DNA of 61,972 bases from NCBI GenBank assembly GCA_029239675.1, contig JARBUM010000016.1, forward strand, positions 1 to 61,972. The letters are read 5' to 3'. Each line of letters starts with the position of its first letter. Positions within the stretch are counted from its first letter, which is position 1. The stretch comes from Pelosinus sp. (lineage in GTDB: Bacteria; Bacillota; Negativicutes; DSM-13327). The notes under the pieces were generated by a model. That model searched no databases, was not told the DNA's origin, and saw nothing but the letters and a program-made list of their open reading frames with translations. Shown piece after piece: positions 43,131 through 52,715 of the stretch. The position numbers and the translations under genes were made by a program.

Positions 43131-44183
43131 ATGGTACAGAAAATCATGCTTCGCGCGGGAATGGTTTTTGCTGCAATTGTTTGCATAGTTACCCTGTACG
43201 GGGTGCCGTGTGCTCAGGCCTCTATTATTAGCACGAAGAGTGAAATCAATATTGGTCGTGATGTTGGTAAGCAGCTTGAGAAAAAATATGGAGTAGTAGA
43301 TGATCCCGCACTGCAAGAACGGGTAACTAAAATTGGTATGAGAATGGTAGCTGTTAGTGACAGAAAGGATTTGCCCTATTCTTTTAAAGTACTGAATTCG
43401 AAAGATGTCAATGCCATGGCTGCGCCTGGCGGGTTTATTTACATATTTAAAGGTCTCATTGATCTAATGCCCTCAGATGATGAATTGGCTGGTGTTATCG
43501 GTCACGAAATCGGGCATGTGGTTAAGCGTCACTCGGTGAAACAAATTGAAAAAAATCTTTTATTAAATGTAGGCTTCATCGCTGTATTTGGTGACAAAGG
43601 GGCAATACTTCAAAATTTAGCCATGAATGCGATTATGGCCGGTTATAGTCGTTCCGATGAGAGGGAATCTGATTATCTAGGATACCTTTATTCCTCTAAG
43701 GCGAGTTATAATCCCTATAGTATGAAGATGGGATTGCTAAAACTTTCTAGCCTTCAACAAGGTTATCAGCAGGATTTATTTTCCGATCATCCTGAGGGTA
43801 AAGAACGAATTGCTTTGGTACAAACCTATTTAGATAAAGATCGTATACATCCGAAACCTCAATTAGCACCAGATGGAAAATCTGGTCTCGTTGTAGATGG
43901 TACTTGGCAATTGCCAACCATTGATGCGGAATATGGCGGCTATAAGCCTCTGTATCGAGCTCATTTTGTAGCAGGAAATTTATATCGTATCAGCCAGTTG
44001 ATAGATTATAATCCAGATAAATATATTTTGGATTATGATGGGGAAAATGTTATCGTAGGTTATGATGATATTCAGATTATCACTATTACTCCTGAGGACG
44101 CAGTGTCTCATGATATGAGTACTATGGATTTAGCTGGAGTATATGTTGACAAATTAAAAGAATGGAATCGAAAATCGTTATAA
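43131..44183 (+). CDS. Exported M48-family zinc metalloprotease
   Basis: A 350-residue secreted or membrane-anchored protease. N-terminal signal (residues about 1-28, FAAIVCIVTLYGVPCAQA), then the M48 catalytic core with HEIGH (H125, E126, H129) and a third ligand in the DERESDYLGYLY segment. A C-terminal extension of about 100 residues has no known domain. BepA/YfgC-type M48 proteases degrade damaged envelope proteins. ATG 43131 follows GGAGGG. It is followed by a terminator. Confidence 0.92.
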   Translation: MVQKIMLRAGMVFAAIVCIVTLYGVPCAQASIISTKSEINIGRDVGKQLEKKYGVVDDPALQERVTKIGMRMVAVSDRKDLPYSFKVLNSKDVNAMAAPGGFIYIFKGLIDLMPSDDELAGVIGHEIGHVVKRHSVKQIEKNLLLNVGFIAVFGDKGAILQNLAMNAIMAGYSRSDERESDYLGYLYSSKASYNPYSMKMGLLKLSSLQQGYQQDLFSDHPEGKERIALVQTYLDKDRIHPKPQLAPDGKSGLVVDGTWQLPTIDAEYGGYKPLYRAHFVAGNLYRISQLIDYNPDKYILDYDGENVIVGYDDIQIITITPEDAVSHDMSTMDLAGVYVDKLKEWNRKSL

Positions 44184-44196
44184 TGTACAGTTAAAC

Positions 44197-44246
44197 AAAA
44201 ATAGAAGTTGATAAATGGGAACTATTTATCAACTTCTATTTTTTTA
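44197..44246 (+). terminator. Intrinsic terminator after the M48 gene
   Basis: A perfect 19-bp stem (arms 44198-44216 and 44224-44242, core ATAGAAGTTGATAAAT) then TTTTT. Confidence 0.93.
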
Positions 44247-44300
44247 TACTTTTATCTGGCTAAAGCGCTTTGCATGTACTTTAAAAAAGATAATAAAATA

Positions 44301-44337
44301 TTTCCTATAGTACAAAAGTGGGCGGTACTATAGGAAA
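44301..44337. other. Perfect 13-bp inverted repeat upstream of the small membrane gene
   Basis: TTTCCTATAGTAC and GTACTATAGGAAA flank an 11-base loop, 60 bases before the GlsB-type gene. No T-run; it may be an operator or leader hairpin. Confidence 0.5.
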
Positions 44338-44397
44338 CTCATGCATAGGTTAGAAATAAATGGGGACAATATGAGTATCATTAGATGAAAGGATGGT

Positions 44398-44673
44398 ATG
44401 CTATACATGCAAATGCTTTGGTTTTTATTAATTGGACTCATCTCTGGCTGGCTAGCTGGCATGATTTCACGGGGTGGGGGATTTGGTCTTTGGGGTGATC
44501 TAGCAACAGGTGTCGTAGGTTCTTTTGTTGGTGGCTACGTATTTAGTATGCTGGGGATTTCCGCGTATGGTACAATCGGATCAATCATTTCCAGTACTAT
44601 AGGAGCTATTATACTTTTGTGGGTTATACGGATGTTTTTCCATGTAGCACCTGCTGCCCATAAGAAAGAGTGA
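44398..44673 (+). CDS. GlsB/YeaQ/YmgE-family stress membrane protein
   Basis: A 91-residue protein with three hydrophobic segments and the family's glycine pattern (GLISGWLAGMISRGGGFGLW, LATGVVGSFVGGYVF, IISSTIGAIILL). Members are small inner-membrane stress proteins of unknown mechanism. GAAAGGATGG precedes ATG 44398. It stands alone with a terminator downstream. Confidence 0.9.
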   Translation: MLYMQMLWFLLIGLISGWLAGMISRGGGFGLWGDLATGVVGSFVGGYVFSMLGISAYGTIGSIISSTIGAIILLWVIRMFFHVAPAAHKKE

Positions 44674-44747
44674 AGTTCCGACTAAACTGTCTACTTTAAT
44701 TTGAAGTCAATCAAGGTTAAGTTAGTATTTACGATATCGATAAGTAG

Positions 44748-44786
44748 TAAAGGGCCGTTTACCATTTGGTGGACGGCTCTTTTTCG
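44748..44786 (+). terminator. Terminator of the recurrent CCGT/ACGG type
   Basis: AAAGGGCCGT..ACC and GGTGGACGGCTCTTT pair around a short loop, followed by TTTTC. It resembles five further hairpins downstream of 52.7 kb. Confidence 0.8.
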
Positions 44787-44921
44787 TTTACAGCAGGGAA
44801 AGATTACGTTTTGTCAAATAATACAATATAAGGAAAAATAAGGCGATTTTAGGATGTTTCGGGCACTTCTTCATAGAGCGGCTGTGGCAAGGATTTATAT
44901 ATTATAAGAGGAGAGAGTCTC

Positions 44922-46298
44922 ATGATAAATTTTGCAATAGAGGCAGAAAAGTATAGAAAGGAATTTGTTACGCTTTTGGATCAATGGATAAGCATTCCTT
45001 CCGTATATAATAACGAAACTGTCTCACCGATTATGCCTTTTGGAAAAGAGGTGGCACAGGCTTTAGAGTGGTTTAAAAATAGGGGGGAGGAAGAGGGATT
45101 TACTACAAAATTAGTAGATGGATACGCAGCACATATAGAATACGGTAAAGGTGAGGAATATGTCTATTCCTTTGGCCACTGTGATGTGGTGCCAGAAGGT
45201 GAAGGGTGGAACAGTGATCCCTTCAAACTATTAAAATATGGGGACAAGCTTGTTGGTCGAGGGGTAATAGATGATAAAGGTCCTTTGCTTGCTACATTTC
45301 TTGCTTTAAAACTTATACGGGACAAAGCTCTTCCTTTGAAACGAAAAATCAGAATCGTTGCCGGAGGAAATGAAGAAAGTGGTTTTCAGTGCATAAGGTA
45401 CTATTTCCAAAAGGAGCCTAAGCCAACTTATGGTTTTACCCCAGATGCTAAATTTCCGGTAATAAACGGCGAGAAAGGCGGAATGGTGATTCAGATCAGT
45501 GGAAGGGTAGAAAACAATGTGGTGTTCATAGTGGGAGGGGAAGTACATAATACCATTCCAAACTCTGTTGTAGTCAAGAATTGTACCGTTGACAAAGGAA
45601 CACTAGAAAAATTTGTGGCAGAGGAAAACCTAACCCTGGAAGATCTCCAAGATAAAAACAATGTAATTGGTTTTAAACTGATTGGTCTAGGCGGGCATTC
45701 CTCAAAACCAGAAAAAGCAAATAATCCAATTGAAAAAGCGTTTAGGCTTCTAAATATGGAGTTGAAAGAAAAATGGCTGGGGGACTTAGCGCCTTTATTT
45801 GGTGGAGACAATAGGGATGGCAGGATATTTCAATTGGACATAAAAGGGCGATGCGGCACACTTACTATGGTTCCGACTATACTCCGGGTGGAAGGCGGTA
45901 GGCTATATTTAACTTTAAGTGTACGGTATCCAGAGAATTTAGGAATGGAAGAAATACTAGAAAAAATTTGTAGTCATTTTAAGCTTAAAGGCATTAAGGA
46001 TTATGAAATAAAAGTCAGTGGTAATAAAAAACCTCATTATATAGAGGCAGATTCTTTGCTGGTAAGAAAGCTATACGAAATTTATGTAAAGCATACAGGA
46101 GATAGAGAAAATCCGATAAGGGTCACCAGTGCGGGAACTTATGCAGCTGAGATGGAGAATTCAGTAATCTTTGGCGGAGAATTTCCAGATGGCTCCGCAG
46201 GCAACGCACACATGGCGGGAGAGTATGGAAGTGAGGATGCTTTTATAAAATCAATTGGTATTTATGCAGAGGCTTTATGGGAGCTCGGGAACTTATAG
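44922..46298 (+). CDS. Sapep-family Mn2+-dependent dipeptidase (M20)
   Basis: A 458-residue M20 metallopeptidase of the PepV/Sapep type that hydrolyses dipeptides in the cytoplasm. Metal-site segments are SFGHCDVVPEGEGWNSDPF, GRGVIDDKGPLLATF and VAGGNEESG, with GFTPDAKFPV and a late CRVTSAGTYAAEM-like region. No signal peptide. AGGAGAG precedes ATG 44922. It opens a seven-gene run ending with another peptidase and a C-S lyase around PTS genes, so it may cleave a peptide imported by that system (inferred). Confidence 0.92.
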   Translation: MINFAIEAEKYRKEFVTLLDQWISIPSVYNNETVSPIMPFGKEVAQALEWFKNRGEEEGFTTKLVDGYAAHIEYGKGEEYVYSFGHCDVVPEGEGWNSDPFKLLKYGDKLVGRGVIDDKGPLLATFLALKLIRDKALPLKRKIRIVAGGNEESGFQCIRYYFQKEPKPTYGFTPDAKFPVINGEKGGMVIQISGRVENNVVFIVGGEVHNTIPNSVVVKNCTVDKGTLEKFVAEENLTLEDLQDKNNVIGFKLIGLGGHSSKPEKANNPIEKAFRLLNMELKEKWLGDLAPLFGGDNRDGRIFQLDIKGRCGTLTMVPTILRVEGGRLYLTLSVRYPENLGMEEILEKICSHFKLKGIKDYEIKVSGNKKPHYIEADSLLVRKLYEIYVKHTGDRENPIRVTSAGTYAAEMENSVIFGGEFPDGSAGNAHMAGEYGSEDAFIKSIGIYAEALWELGNL

Positions 46299-46385
46299 CA
46301 AAGACATGGCACTTATGAAGGCATTCAGTATAAATACATGAATGGGGAAAAGATTTACAATGTAGCTGTAGGATGGTGAAAAGGG

Positions 46386-48287
46386 ATGATAAGTAAGAAG
46401 CATTCTATGATTGTTAAGTATCTTACTGAAAAAGAAGAATATGTTACAGCGGAAGAATTAAGCCAGCAATTAGCGGTATCTGTAAGAACAATCAAGAGAT
46501 ATATTCAAGACCTAAATTACTTTTTTTCTAAGTATGGTGCGGAGATCCTTTCTACAAAAGGTATAGGATATAAGCTAAAAGGGCCAGTAAAGGAAATTCG
46601 AAGAATTAGCGAAGAGGCTGGAAAGTACATAGAAGGTTTTCAAATGGACGATTCCACGGAAGGTAGAATTACAAAAATTGTATGTACTTTTTTAAACAAG
46701 AGTTATACAAATGCAGAAGAATTAAGTGATACATTGAATTTGAGTATAGCAAGTACAAATAAGCTGATTGCCAATGTAAAGAGTATTTTGAAAGAGTATG
46801 ATTTAAACATTATATCGAAGCCCTTTCATGGAAGTAAAATAGTGGGTGAAGAAACTAAAGTAAGAGCGTTGATTTTAAATTACGCCATAAAAAGCGATGA
46901 GAATAATATCTTGGAAGTGAGACTTAATTCTGTTTCAAAGCAAGAAATTAAAGAAGTTGAAGAAATCATTACGGAAGCTTTAAATGCGAGCAACATTATT
47001 CTTGCAGATAAAGATTTTAATATATTATTAGCAAGAGTGCTTATCTCTGTAGCAAGAATACGAAAAAACTGTATCATAGGAAGAAATACGTTTAAAGAGA
47101 GTTATAGGCTTCATAACTATGATTCTATCAAGGCCATTATGAATACAATTGGAAGAAAGCTTGATTTAGATATAGATGAGAATGAGGTGCTTTATGTATC
47201 ATCGAGCAGCGGCATAAGCATCTATGACTATAATACGAGAATGAAACTTACAGTAGATACGAAAGATGTGGTAAACAAGCTTGTAGAGGAAGCTCTTAGA
47301 GAAATTAGCTTGGTTACGGATTTGAATTTCACGGAAGATTCTGACTTCGTAGACGCTTTGGTGATGCATTTAAAGATTTTTATGAATCGATTCAAAGCTG
47401 GAATTAGCGCTAAGAATCCTTTGCTTAAACAAATAAAAGCTAAATTTCCCATGGAAACCAACCTTGCTACGATTATGGCAAAAAAACTTAAGGAAGAATT
47501 TAATGTTACTTTAGATGAAGATGAGATAGGATTTATAACCATGCATTTTGGTGCGGCTGTTGAAAGAAGAAAGAATACAGGCGGCAAGAAAGTCTGTATC
47601 ATTTGCCACTATGGAATTGGCACTTCACAGTTGCTGGCAGAAAAGCTAAAGCAAAGAATCAGCAATATAAACATTGTTGGAACCTATCCGGTCAGGTACT
47701 TAGATATAGCATTAAAGGCAGATATTGATTTTATAGTATCCACTGTAAAATTAGATAAAAAAGATTTCAAGGTACCAGTTCTGTATATAGAAAATGTATT
47801 CTCAGATGAAATTGTGAATGAATTACACCAATTTTTTCAAGAGAAGGAAGAACGGAAAAAAATATTCGAAGCAACCTTTCACAGGGAAGCTTTTTTCAAG
47901 ATCAAAGCAGCAACGCCGGAAGAGGCTATAAAAAATATTGGCCAAGGAATGAAGGACAAAGGATTTATTGATGATGACGTGATAGCAATGGTGGTAGAGC
48001 GAGAGAAGATGTCATCAACTGATATTGGCAATTTAGTTGCGATTCCTCATACGATTTTAGAAGGTTCCTATAAATCGATCATTGGCGTAGGGATGTTGGA
48101 AAAACCCATCACTTGGAACAAAGAAGAAGTGCAACTGATTTTTATGGTTTGTTTCAATAAAAAAGAGAGTTATAACTTTCCAATGTTCAAATATCTGTAT
48201 CATTTTATTGAGGATGCAGGTGAAGTTAGAAGGGTTATAAAAATCTTTAGCTTTGATAAGCTGATGGAAATCTTAGATGTAAAGTAG
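46386..48287 (+). CDS. PRD-containing transcriptional regulator with EIIB and EIIA domains
   Basis: A 633-residue regulator of the MtlR/LicR type. Residues about 5-60 form a DNA-binding HTH_11 (VTAEELSQQLAVSVRTIKRY), followed by a second HTH (AEELSDTLNLSIASTNKLI), two PRD domains with DIDENEVLYVS and FITMHFGAAVERR, an EIIB-like segment (VCIICHYGIGTSQLLAEKL, Cys about 403-406) and a C-terminal EIIA domain with His near 555 (LVAIPHTIL). It probably activates the PTS operon in response to phosphorylation state. It lies 87 bases after the dipeptidase and 15 bases before the IIA gene. Confidence 0.93.
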   Translation: MISKKHSMIVKYLTEKEEYVTAEELSQQLAVSVRTIKRYIQDLNYFFSKYGAEILSTKGIGYKLKGPVKEIRRISEEAGKYIEGFQMDDSTEGRITKIVCTFLNKSYTNAEELSDTLNLSIASTNKLIANVKSILKEYDLNIISKPFHGSKIVGEETKVRALILNYAIKSDENNILEVRLNSVSKQEIKEVEEIITEALNASNIILADKDFNILLARVLISVARIRKNCIIGRNTFKESYRLHNYDSIKAIMNTIGRKLDLDIDENEVLYVSSSSGISIYDYNTRMKLTVDTKDVVNKLVEEALREISLVTDLNFTEDSDFVDALVMHLKIFMNRFKAGISAKNPLLKQIKAKFPMETNLATIMAKKLKEEFNVTLDEDEIGFITMHFGAAVERRKNTGGKKVCIICHYGIGTSQLLAEKLKQRISNINIVGTYPVRYLDIALKADIDFIVSTVKLDKKDFKVPVLYIENVFSDEIVNELHQFFQEKEERKKIFEATFHREAFFKIKAATPEEAIKNIGQGMKDKGFIDDDVIAMVVEREKMSSTDIGNLVAIPHTILEGSYKSIIGVGMLEKPITWNKEEVQLIFMVCFNKKESYNFPMFKYLYHFIEDAGEVRRVIKIFSFDKLMEILDVK

Positions 48288-48302
48288 AGGAGCAGTTTAT
48301 AT

Positions 48303-48758
48303 ATGAGTGAAGTATTTACAAGAAAACATATAAAATTGAATTTGGATTTAAAAGATAAAGATGCCTATTTGAGATATATTGCTAACATTTCTATAGAGTT
48401 AGGTATTGGAAAAGAGGAGCAGGGTGTTTATGAAGGCTTAGTAAATCGAGAAAAGGAATTTGCTACAAATTTGGGCGATGGGATTGCAATCCCTCATACA
48501 AAATCGGACTATATTCTAAAACCGGCAATACTTGTGCTAAAACCACAGAAAGAAGTTTCTTGGGGAAATGATGCTGAAGAAGATATAAGGATTATTATCT
48601 GTATTTTAAGTCTTAATGAACAAGGTGGAAATACCCATATAGAACTTCTGGCAAGTCTTGCAAGAAAACTTGTAGATGAGGAGTTTAAAAAGACTCTAGT
48701 GAATACCCTTGATGAGGAAGAGATTTTTCTAATGATCGAACAGGCTTTACATAGCTAA
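48303..48758 (+). CDS. Fructose-type PTS enzyme IIA
   Basis: A 151-residue soluble EIIA of the fructose/mannitol class. The phosphorylatable His65 lies in GDGIAIPHTKSDYI; the C-terminal QGGNTHIELLASLARKL matches the family. It takes phosphate from HPr and passes it to the separate IIB at 48785. Third gene of the run; the SD is AGGAG. Confidence 0.95.
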   Translation: MSEVFTRKHIKLNLDLKDKDAYLRYIANISIELGIGKEEQGVYEGLVNREKEFATNLGDGIAIPHTKSDYILKPAILVLKPQKEVSWGNDAEEDIRIIICILSLNEQGGNTHIELLASLARKLVDEEFKKTLVNTLDEEEIFLMIEQALHS

Positions 48759-48784
48759 TTTATAATCAATAAGGAGAGATGAAA

Positions 48785-49102
48785 ATGTCAAAGAAGATGA
48801 TTGCTTTATGTGCATGCCCAATGGGTTTAGCACATACTTTCATGTCGGCAGAGGCAATACGAAAAGCGGCTGTAGAAATGGGGTATGACATAAAGGTGGA
48901 AACACAGGGAGCTGATGGCATTAAAAATGAATTAACAGCTACAGACATCCGTGAGGCTGGAATCATTATTCATGCTGTTGCGGTTACGCCACTTGGCATG
49001 GAACGATTCGAAGGGTGCGAAGTGTATGAAGTTGGTCTTCAAGACATTATAAAAAATCCAAAGGGCATAATTAAGGAGATCGAGGAAGACTTAGCACAAT
49101 AG
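48785..49102 (+). CDS. Fructose-type PTS enzyme IIB
   Basis: A 105-residue EIIB. The active Cys11 is in LCACPMGLAHTFMSAEAIRK, and the domain continues through DIREAGIIIHAVAVTPLGMERF. A start at ATG 48785 has AAGGAG 8 bases upstream; an ATG at 48779 is too close to that SD. It carries phosphate from IIA to the sugar bound by IIC. Confidence 0.95.
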   Translation: MSKKMIALCACPMGLAHTFMSAEAIRKAAVEMGYDIKVETQGADGIKNELTATDIREAGIIIHAVAVTPLGMERFEGCEVYEVGLQDIIKNPKGIIKEIEEDLAQ

Positions 49103-49171
49103 AGGAATTCTAGATGTTGGAGGAAGAGAGTCAAAAGAGTAAAGGAAAATAATAATTATAGGAGGTATACC

Positions 49172-50395
49172 ATGGCAGTTACGAAAAAAACCATTGGTTC
49201 AACGTCAAGTAATAGCAAAACGACTGAAACCATATCCACAAACTCTGGGTGGCTAGAATTTAGCAAACACATCATGACAGGAATTTCTTATATGATTCCT
49301 ATACTCATCATGGGGGGGTTGATTGGTGCAATCTCTCAGCTTATTCCTTACGTGTTTTTTAATATAGATCCCTCTGTATCTATATTAGATGCAATCAATT
49401 CGGGTAAATATGATGGCGTTAGCTTTGTAATGCTTCAGTTGGCTAGCATTATGGAAATTTTCGGATTTACACTGTTCGGTTTTGCAATTCCTATTTTTAC
49501 AGCCTTCACTGCTAATTCTATAGGCGGAAAGACAGCTTTAGCAGCAGGATTCATCGGAGGATATATTGCGACAAAACCTGTTGCTATGTTAAGTCTTCTA
49601 GATGGAAAATGGATTACTAAGGCACCAATTGCTTCTGGATTCTTAGGAGCTATACTCATCGCATTTATTATTGGATATTTCGTAAAATGGTTAAATAAGA
49701 AGATCGATATGCCTCATGATTGGTTAGCGTTTAAAGTGACATTTCTAATTCCGCTGATTTCAGCTTTTGCATGTTTAGTTTTAATGGTATTTTTCATTAC
49801 TCCTTTTGGTGGGTGGGTCAATACGTTAATAAGAGATTTGTTGCAAGCAGCGGGAAGCGCAGGGCAATTTGCTTATGCTTTCGTGTTGGCAGCAACTACC
49901 GCTTTTGATTTAGGTGGTCCCGTAAACAAGGCCGCTGGATTTGTAGCCCTTGGCTTTACCACAGAAAAAATTCTACCTGTAACCGCAAGATGTTTAGCTA
50001 TTGTAATTCCTTCCTTTGGCTTAGGCTTAAGCACTTTAATCGATAGAAAATTAGTAGGGCGAAGCGTATATGACAAGCAATTTTACCAGCTGGGAAAAAC
50101 TGCAATTTTCTTAGGCTTCATGGGAATCTCCGAAGGTTCGATACCTTTTGCCTTAGAAAGACCAGCCTTTTGTATTCCCCTCTATGTAACTGGTGCTATT
50201 ATAGGAGCCTTGTCGGCGATAGCAATGGGAGCTATTCAGTGGTTTCCTGAATCCGCAATTTGGGCTTGGCCATTAATAACAGGTATTCTCCCCTATATCT
50301 TAGGATTGATCATTGGCTCTACTTTCATTGCAGTGGTAAATGTGTTCTATAGAAATAAGCTGATAAAAGATGGCAAGCTTGTTGTTAATGAATAA
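49172..50395 (+). CDS. Fructose-type PTS enzyme IIC
   Basis: A 407-residue membrane transporter with about ten hydrophobic segments. The N-terminal 30 residues are polar and Thr/Ser-rich. Family features include the MTGISYMIPILIMGGLIGA segment, FELGGPVNKAA-like DLGGPVNKAAG, and GISEGSIPFALERP near the C-terminus, all typical of fructose-class IIC. The substrate is not necessarily fructose. AGGAGG precedes ATG 49172. Confidence 0.95.
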   Translation: MAVTKKTIGSTSSNSKTTETISTNSGWLEFSKHIMTGISYMIPILIMGGLIGAISQLIPYVFFNIDPSVSILDAINSGKYDGVSFVMLQLASIMEIFGFTLFGFAIPIFTAFTANSIGGKTALAAGFIGGYIATKPVAMLSLLDGKWITKAPIASGFLGAILIAFIIGYFVKWLNKKIDMPHDWLAFKVTFLIPLISAFACLVLMVFFITPFGGWVNTLIRDLLQAAGSAGQFAYAFVLAATTAFDLGGPVNKAAGFVALGFTTEKILPVTARCLAIVIPSFGLGLSTLIDRKLVGRSVYDKQFYQLGKTAIFLGFMGISEGSIPFALERPAFCIPLYVTGAIIGALSAIAMGAIQWFPESAIWAWPLITGILPYILGLIIGSTFIAVVNVFYRNKLIKDGKLVVNE

Positions 50396-50397
50396 AA

Positions 50398-50439
50398 ATA
50401 AGAGTAGAGAACTGATCAAAGTCAGTTCTCTACTCTTAT
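50398..50439 (+). other. 18-bp hairpin abutting the SD of the aminopeptidase gene
   Basis: Arms 50398-50415 and 50422-50439 (ATAAGAGTAGAGAACTGA and complement) are perfect around a 6-base loop, and AAGGAGG follows immediately. It has no T-run. It may be an RNA-processing or stabilising hairpin between the IIC and peptidase genes. Confidence 0.7.
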
Positions 50440-50451
50440 AAGGAGGTAATA

Positions 50452-51522
50452 ATGAATTATAGCAAGAGAATTGAGGAAGTGAGGAAGCTTATCATCACAA
50501 AAGGGATGGATAGCGTTCTAATAAACAGTCCTCACAACAAATATTATCTGGGGGAGCTATTTAGTAATTCTGGCTATATAGTTATAACGAAAGAAAACCA
50601 ATATATACTGGTAGATTTCAGATATTTTGAAGAAGTAAAGAGCAAAAATAATCTATTTGAAGTGATATTGCTGTCTAGTCAAAATACCATACAAAAGCAC
50701 TTGCATTCGATAATTAAAGAAGAAGGCTTACATAAGCTTGGCTTTGAAGGAAAAGAGATCTCCTATGATTTTTATCAATCTCTTCAGGAGAGCATACCCT
50801 GTAAGTTATACTCTTTAGATATATCCAAGATTAGAAGCATCAAAGAAAGTATAGAAATAGAACATATTGAAAAGGCTTGCAACATTGCGGATGTGACCTT
50901 TCAACATATCCTTTCCTACATAGAAGCAGGTATGAGCGAGGAAACAGTGGAGAATGAATTAGTGAGGTTTATGAAAGAACAAGGGGGACAAAAAGAATCC
51001 TTTGATAGCATTGTGGCCTCAGGAGTCAGAGGCGCACTGCCACATGGGAAAGCTAGTAATAAGATTATCCAAAAAGGGGAACTCATTACCCTGGATTTTG
51101 GCGTAAAATACAATTACTACTGTTCCGATATTACAAGAACTATTTCATTAGGGAAGTGTTCAACGGAACTTTCACACGTATATGAAATCGTAAAAGCAGC
51201 GGGAGATGAGGCTATCAGAAAAGCAAAGCCCAATCTTACTATGGGAGAATTAGATTATTCTGCCCGTCAATTTATTGCAGAAAGTGGTTATGGAAAATTC
51301 TTTGGACATAATCTAGGACATGGCCTTGGAATTCAGGTACATGAGTATCCGGCAATTACGCCTGACAGTGCTGAGCTTTTAAGAGAAGGTATGATAATTA
51401 CAATAGAGCCAGGCATATATATTCCGAATGTAGGTGGGGTAAGAATTGAAGAAGATATTTTGATTACAAGTAAAGGCTGTTGCCGACTTACCAATAGTTC
51501 AAGGGAGTTAATTGTGATATAG
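50452..51522 (+). CDS. M24-family Xaa-Pro aminopeptidase (aminopeptidase P)
   Basis: A 356-residue cytoplasmic metallopeptidase. The N-terminal domain carries LINSPHNKYYLGELFSNSGY; the C-terminal pita-bread fold has ITLDFGVKYNYYCSDITRT (Asp ligands), FGHNLGHGLGIQVHEYP (His) and IITIEPGIYIPNVGGVRIEED (Glu). All expected metal ligands are visible. It follows the PTS IIC gene after 56 bases and precedes the C-S lyase by 10 bases, so it belongs to the same operon. Confidence 0.95.
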   Translation: MNYSKRIEEVRKLIITKGMDSVLINSPHNKYYLGELFSNSGYIVITKENQYILVDFRYFEEVKSKNNLFEVILLSSQNTIQKHLHSIIKEEGLHKLGFEGKEISYDFYQSLQESIPCKLYSLDISKIRSIKESIEIEHIEKACNIADVTFQHILSYIEAGMSEETVENELVRFMKEQGGQKESFDSIVASGVRGALPHGKASNKIIQKGELITLDFGVKYNYYCSDITRTISLGKCSTELSHVYEIVKAAGDEAIRKAKPNLTMGELDYSARQFIAESGYGKFFGHNLGHGLGIQVHEYPAITPDSAELLREGMIITIEPGIYIPNVGGVRIEEDILITSKGCCRLTNSSRELIVI

Positions 51523-51532
51523 GAGGGTGAGA

Positions 51533-52711
51533 ATGTATCATTTTGATGAGATTGCCGACCGAGTAAGCGAAAAATCTAGAAAATGGGACCGAAAAATAAT
51601 AGAAAACAATTTTGGCTTGGTATCGGAAGACTTTATACCCATGTGGATTGCAGATATGGATTTTAAAATGCCGCCAGAATTAGAACAGGCTTTTCATGCG
51701 GCGATTTCTAGAGGTGTTTTAGGCTATACCTATTGCTATGAAGAATTCTATGAAGCGGTGATAAAATGGCAATCTGACATGCACCATGTGACAGTAGAAA
51801 AAGAGTGGGTAACATTGTCCTATGGAACGGTATCCACCATCCACTATGTGATACAAGCTTTCTGTAAAAGTGGAGATTGTGTTTTGATGAACACCCCTGT
51901 ATATGATCCCTTCGATAGCGCAGCAGAAAAGCAAGAGGTAAGGAGAATTTACAATAGTCTAAAGCTAGTAGAAGGAAGGTATTATATAGACTTTGAAACC
52001 CTAAGATCACAGTTAGAGAAATACAAGCCCAAAGTATATTTGTTCTGCTCTCCACACAATCCATCGGGGCGAATCTGGAGTTTAGAAGAAATGACGGAAG
52101 TAGCAAGATTATGCAAAGAACATAATACGATACTAATTGCGGATGAAGTACATGGAGAACACATACACTATGGAGAATTTCATTCTGCGTTAAAGTTAAA
52201 TGAAGAGTATGAAAATCTCATACTGGTTACCTCCCCGAATAAAGGATTTAACCTTGGTGGGTTAAAGACTTCTTACTCTATAATACCCAATGAACATATA
52301 AGGAACCGTTTTAGAAAAAAATTGGAGCAGAATTCAATCACTTCTCCGAACGTTTTTGGCATTATTGGCATCATTACGGCTTATAAAAAATGTAGACCTT
52401 GGCTTGCAGAAGTAAATCGATATATAAGAGGGAATTATGAGTTTTTTCAATCCTATATAGAAAAGAACATTCCAAAACTGCAAGTAATGAAAATGGAATC
52501 ATCCTATTTGGCATGGGTAGATATTAAAAAAACAGGACTCACCTCAGGAGAGATTACCAATCTTCTGGCCTTAAAGGCCGGAGTGTTAGTGGAGAATGGA
52601 GATCATTTTGTAAAGGATGGCGAAGGGTATATCCGAGTCAACTTAGGTACTCAGAAGTACAGGGTGCTCGAAGCATTAAAAAGGATGGAAGAAATTTTAA
52701 ATAGAAATTAA
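51533..52711 (+). CDS. PatB/MalY-type cystathionine beta-lyase (C-S lyase)
   Basis: A 392-residue fold-type I PLP enzyme. Early MWIADMDFKMPPELEQAF, then SYGTVSTIHYVIQAF, ADEVHGEHIHYGEF with the Asp that holds the pyridine ring, and TSPNKGFNLGGLKTSY with the PLP-binding Lys. The ADMDF and PNKGFNLGG motifs place it with PatB/MalY C-S lyases, which release thiol, pyruvate and ammonia from cysteine conjugates. ATG 51533 follows AGGAGG by 6 bases; a GTG at 51527 overlaps that SD. Last gene of the PTS/peptidase run. Confidence 0.93.
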   Translation: MYHFDEIADRVSEKSRKWDRKIIENNFGLVSEDFIPMWIADMDFKMPPELEQAFHAAISRGVLGYTYCYEEFYEAVIKWQSDMHHVTVEKEWVTLSYGTVSTIHYVIQAFCKSGDCVLMNTPVYDPFDSAAEKQEVRRIYNSLKLVEGRYYIDFETLRSQLEKYKPKVYLFCSPHNPSGRIWSLEEMTEVARLCKEHNTILIADEVHGEHIHYGEFHSALKLNEEYENLILVTSPNKGFNLGGLKTSYSIIPNEHIRNRFRKKLEQNSITSPNVFGIIGIITAYKKCRPWLAEVNRYIRGNYEFFQSYIEKNIPKLQVMKMESSYLAWVDIKKTGLTSGEITNLLALKAGVLVENGDHFVKDGEGYIRVNLGTQKYRVLEALKRMEEILNRN

Positions 52712-52715
52712 TTGC

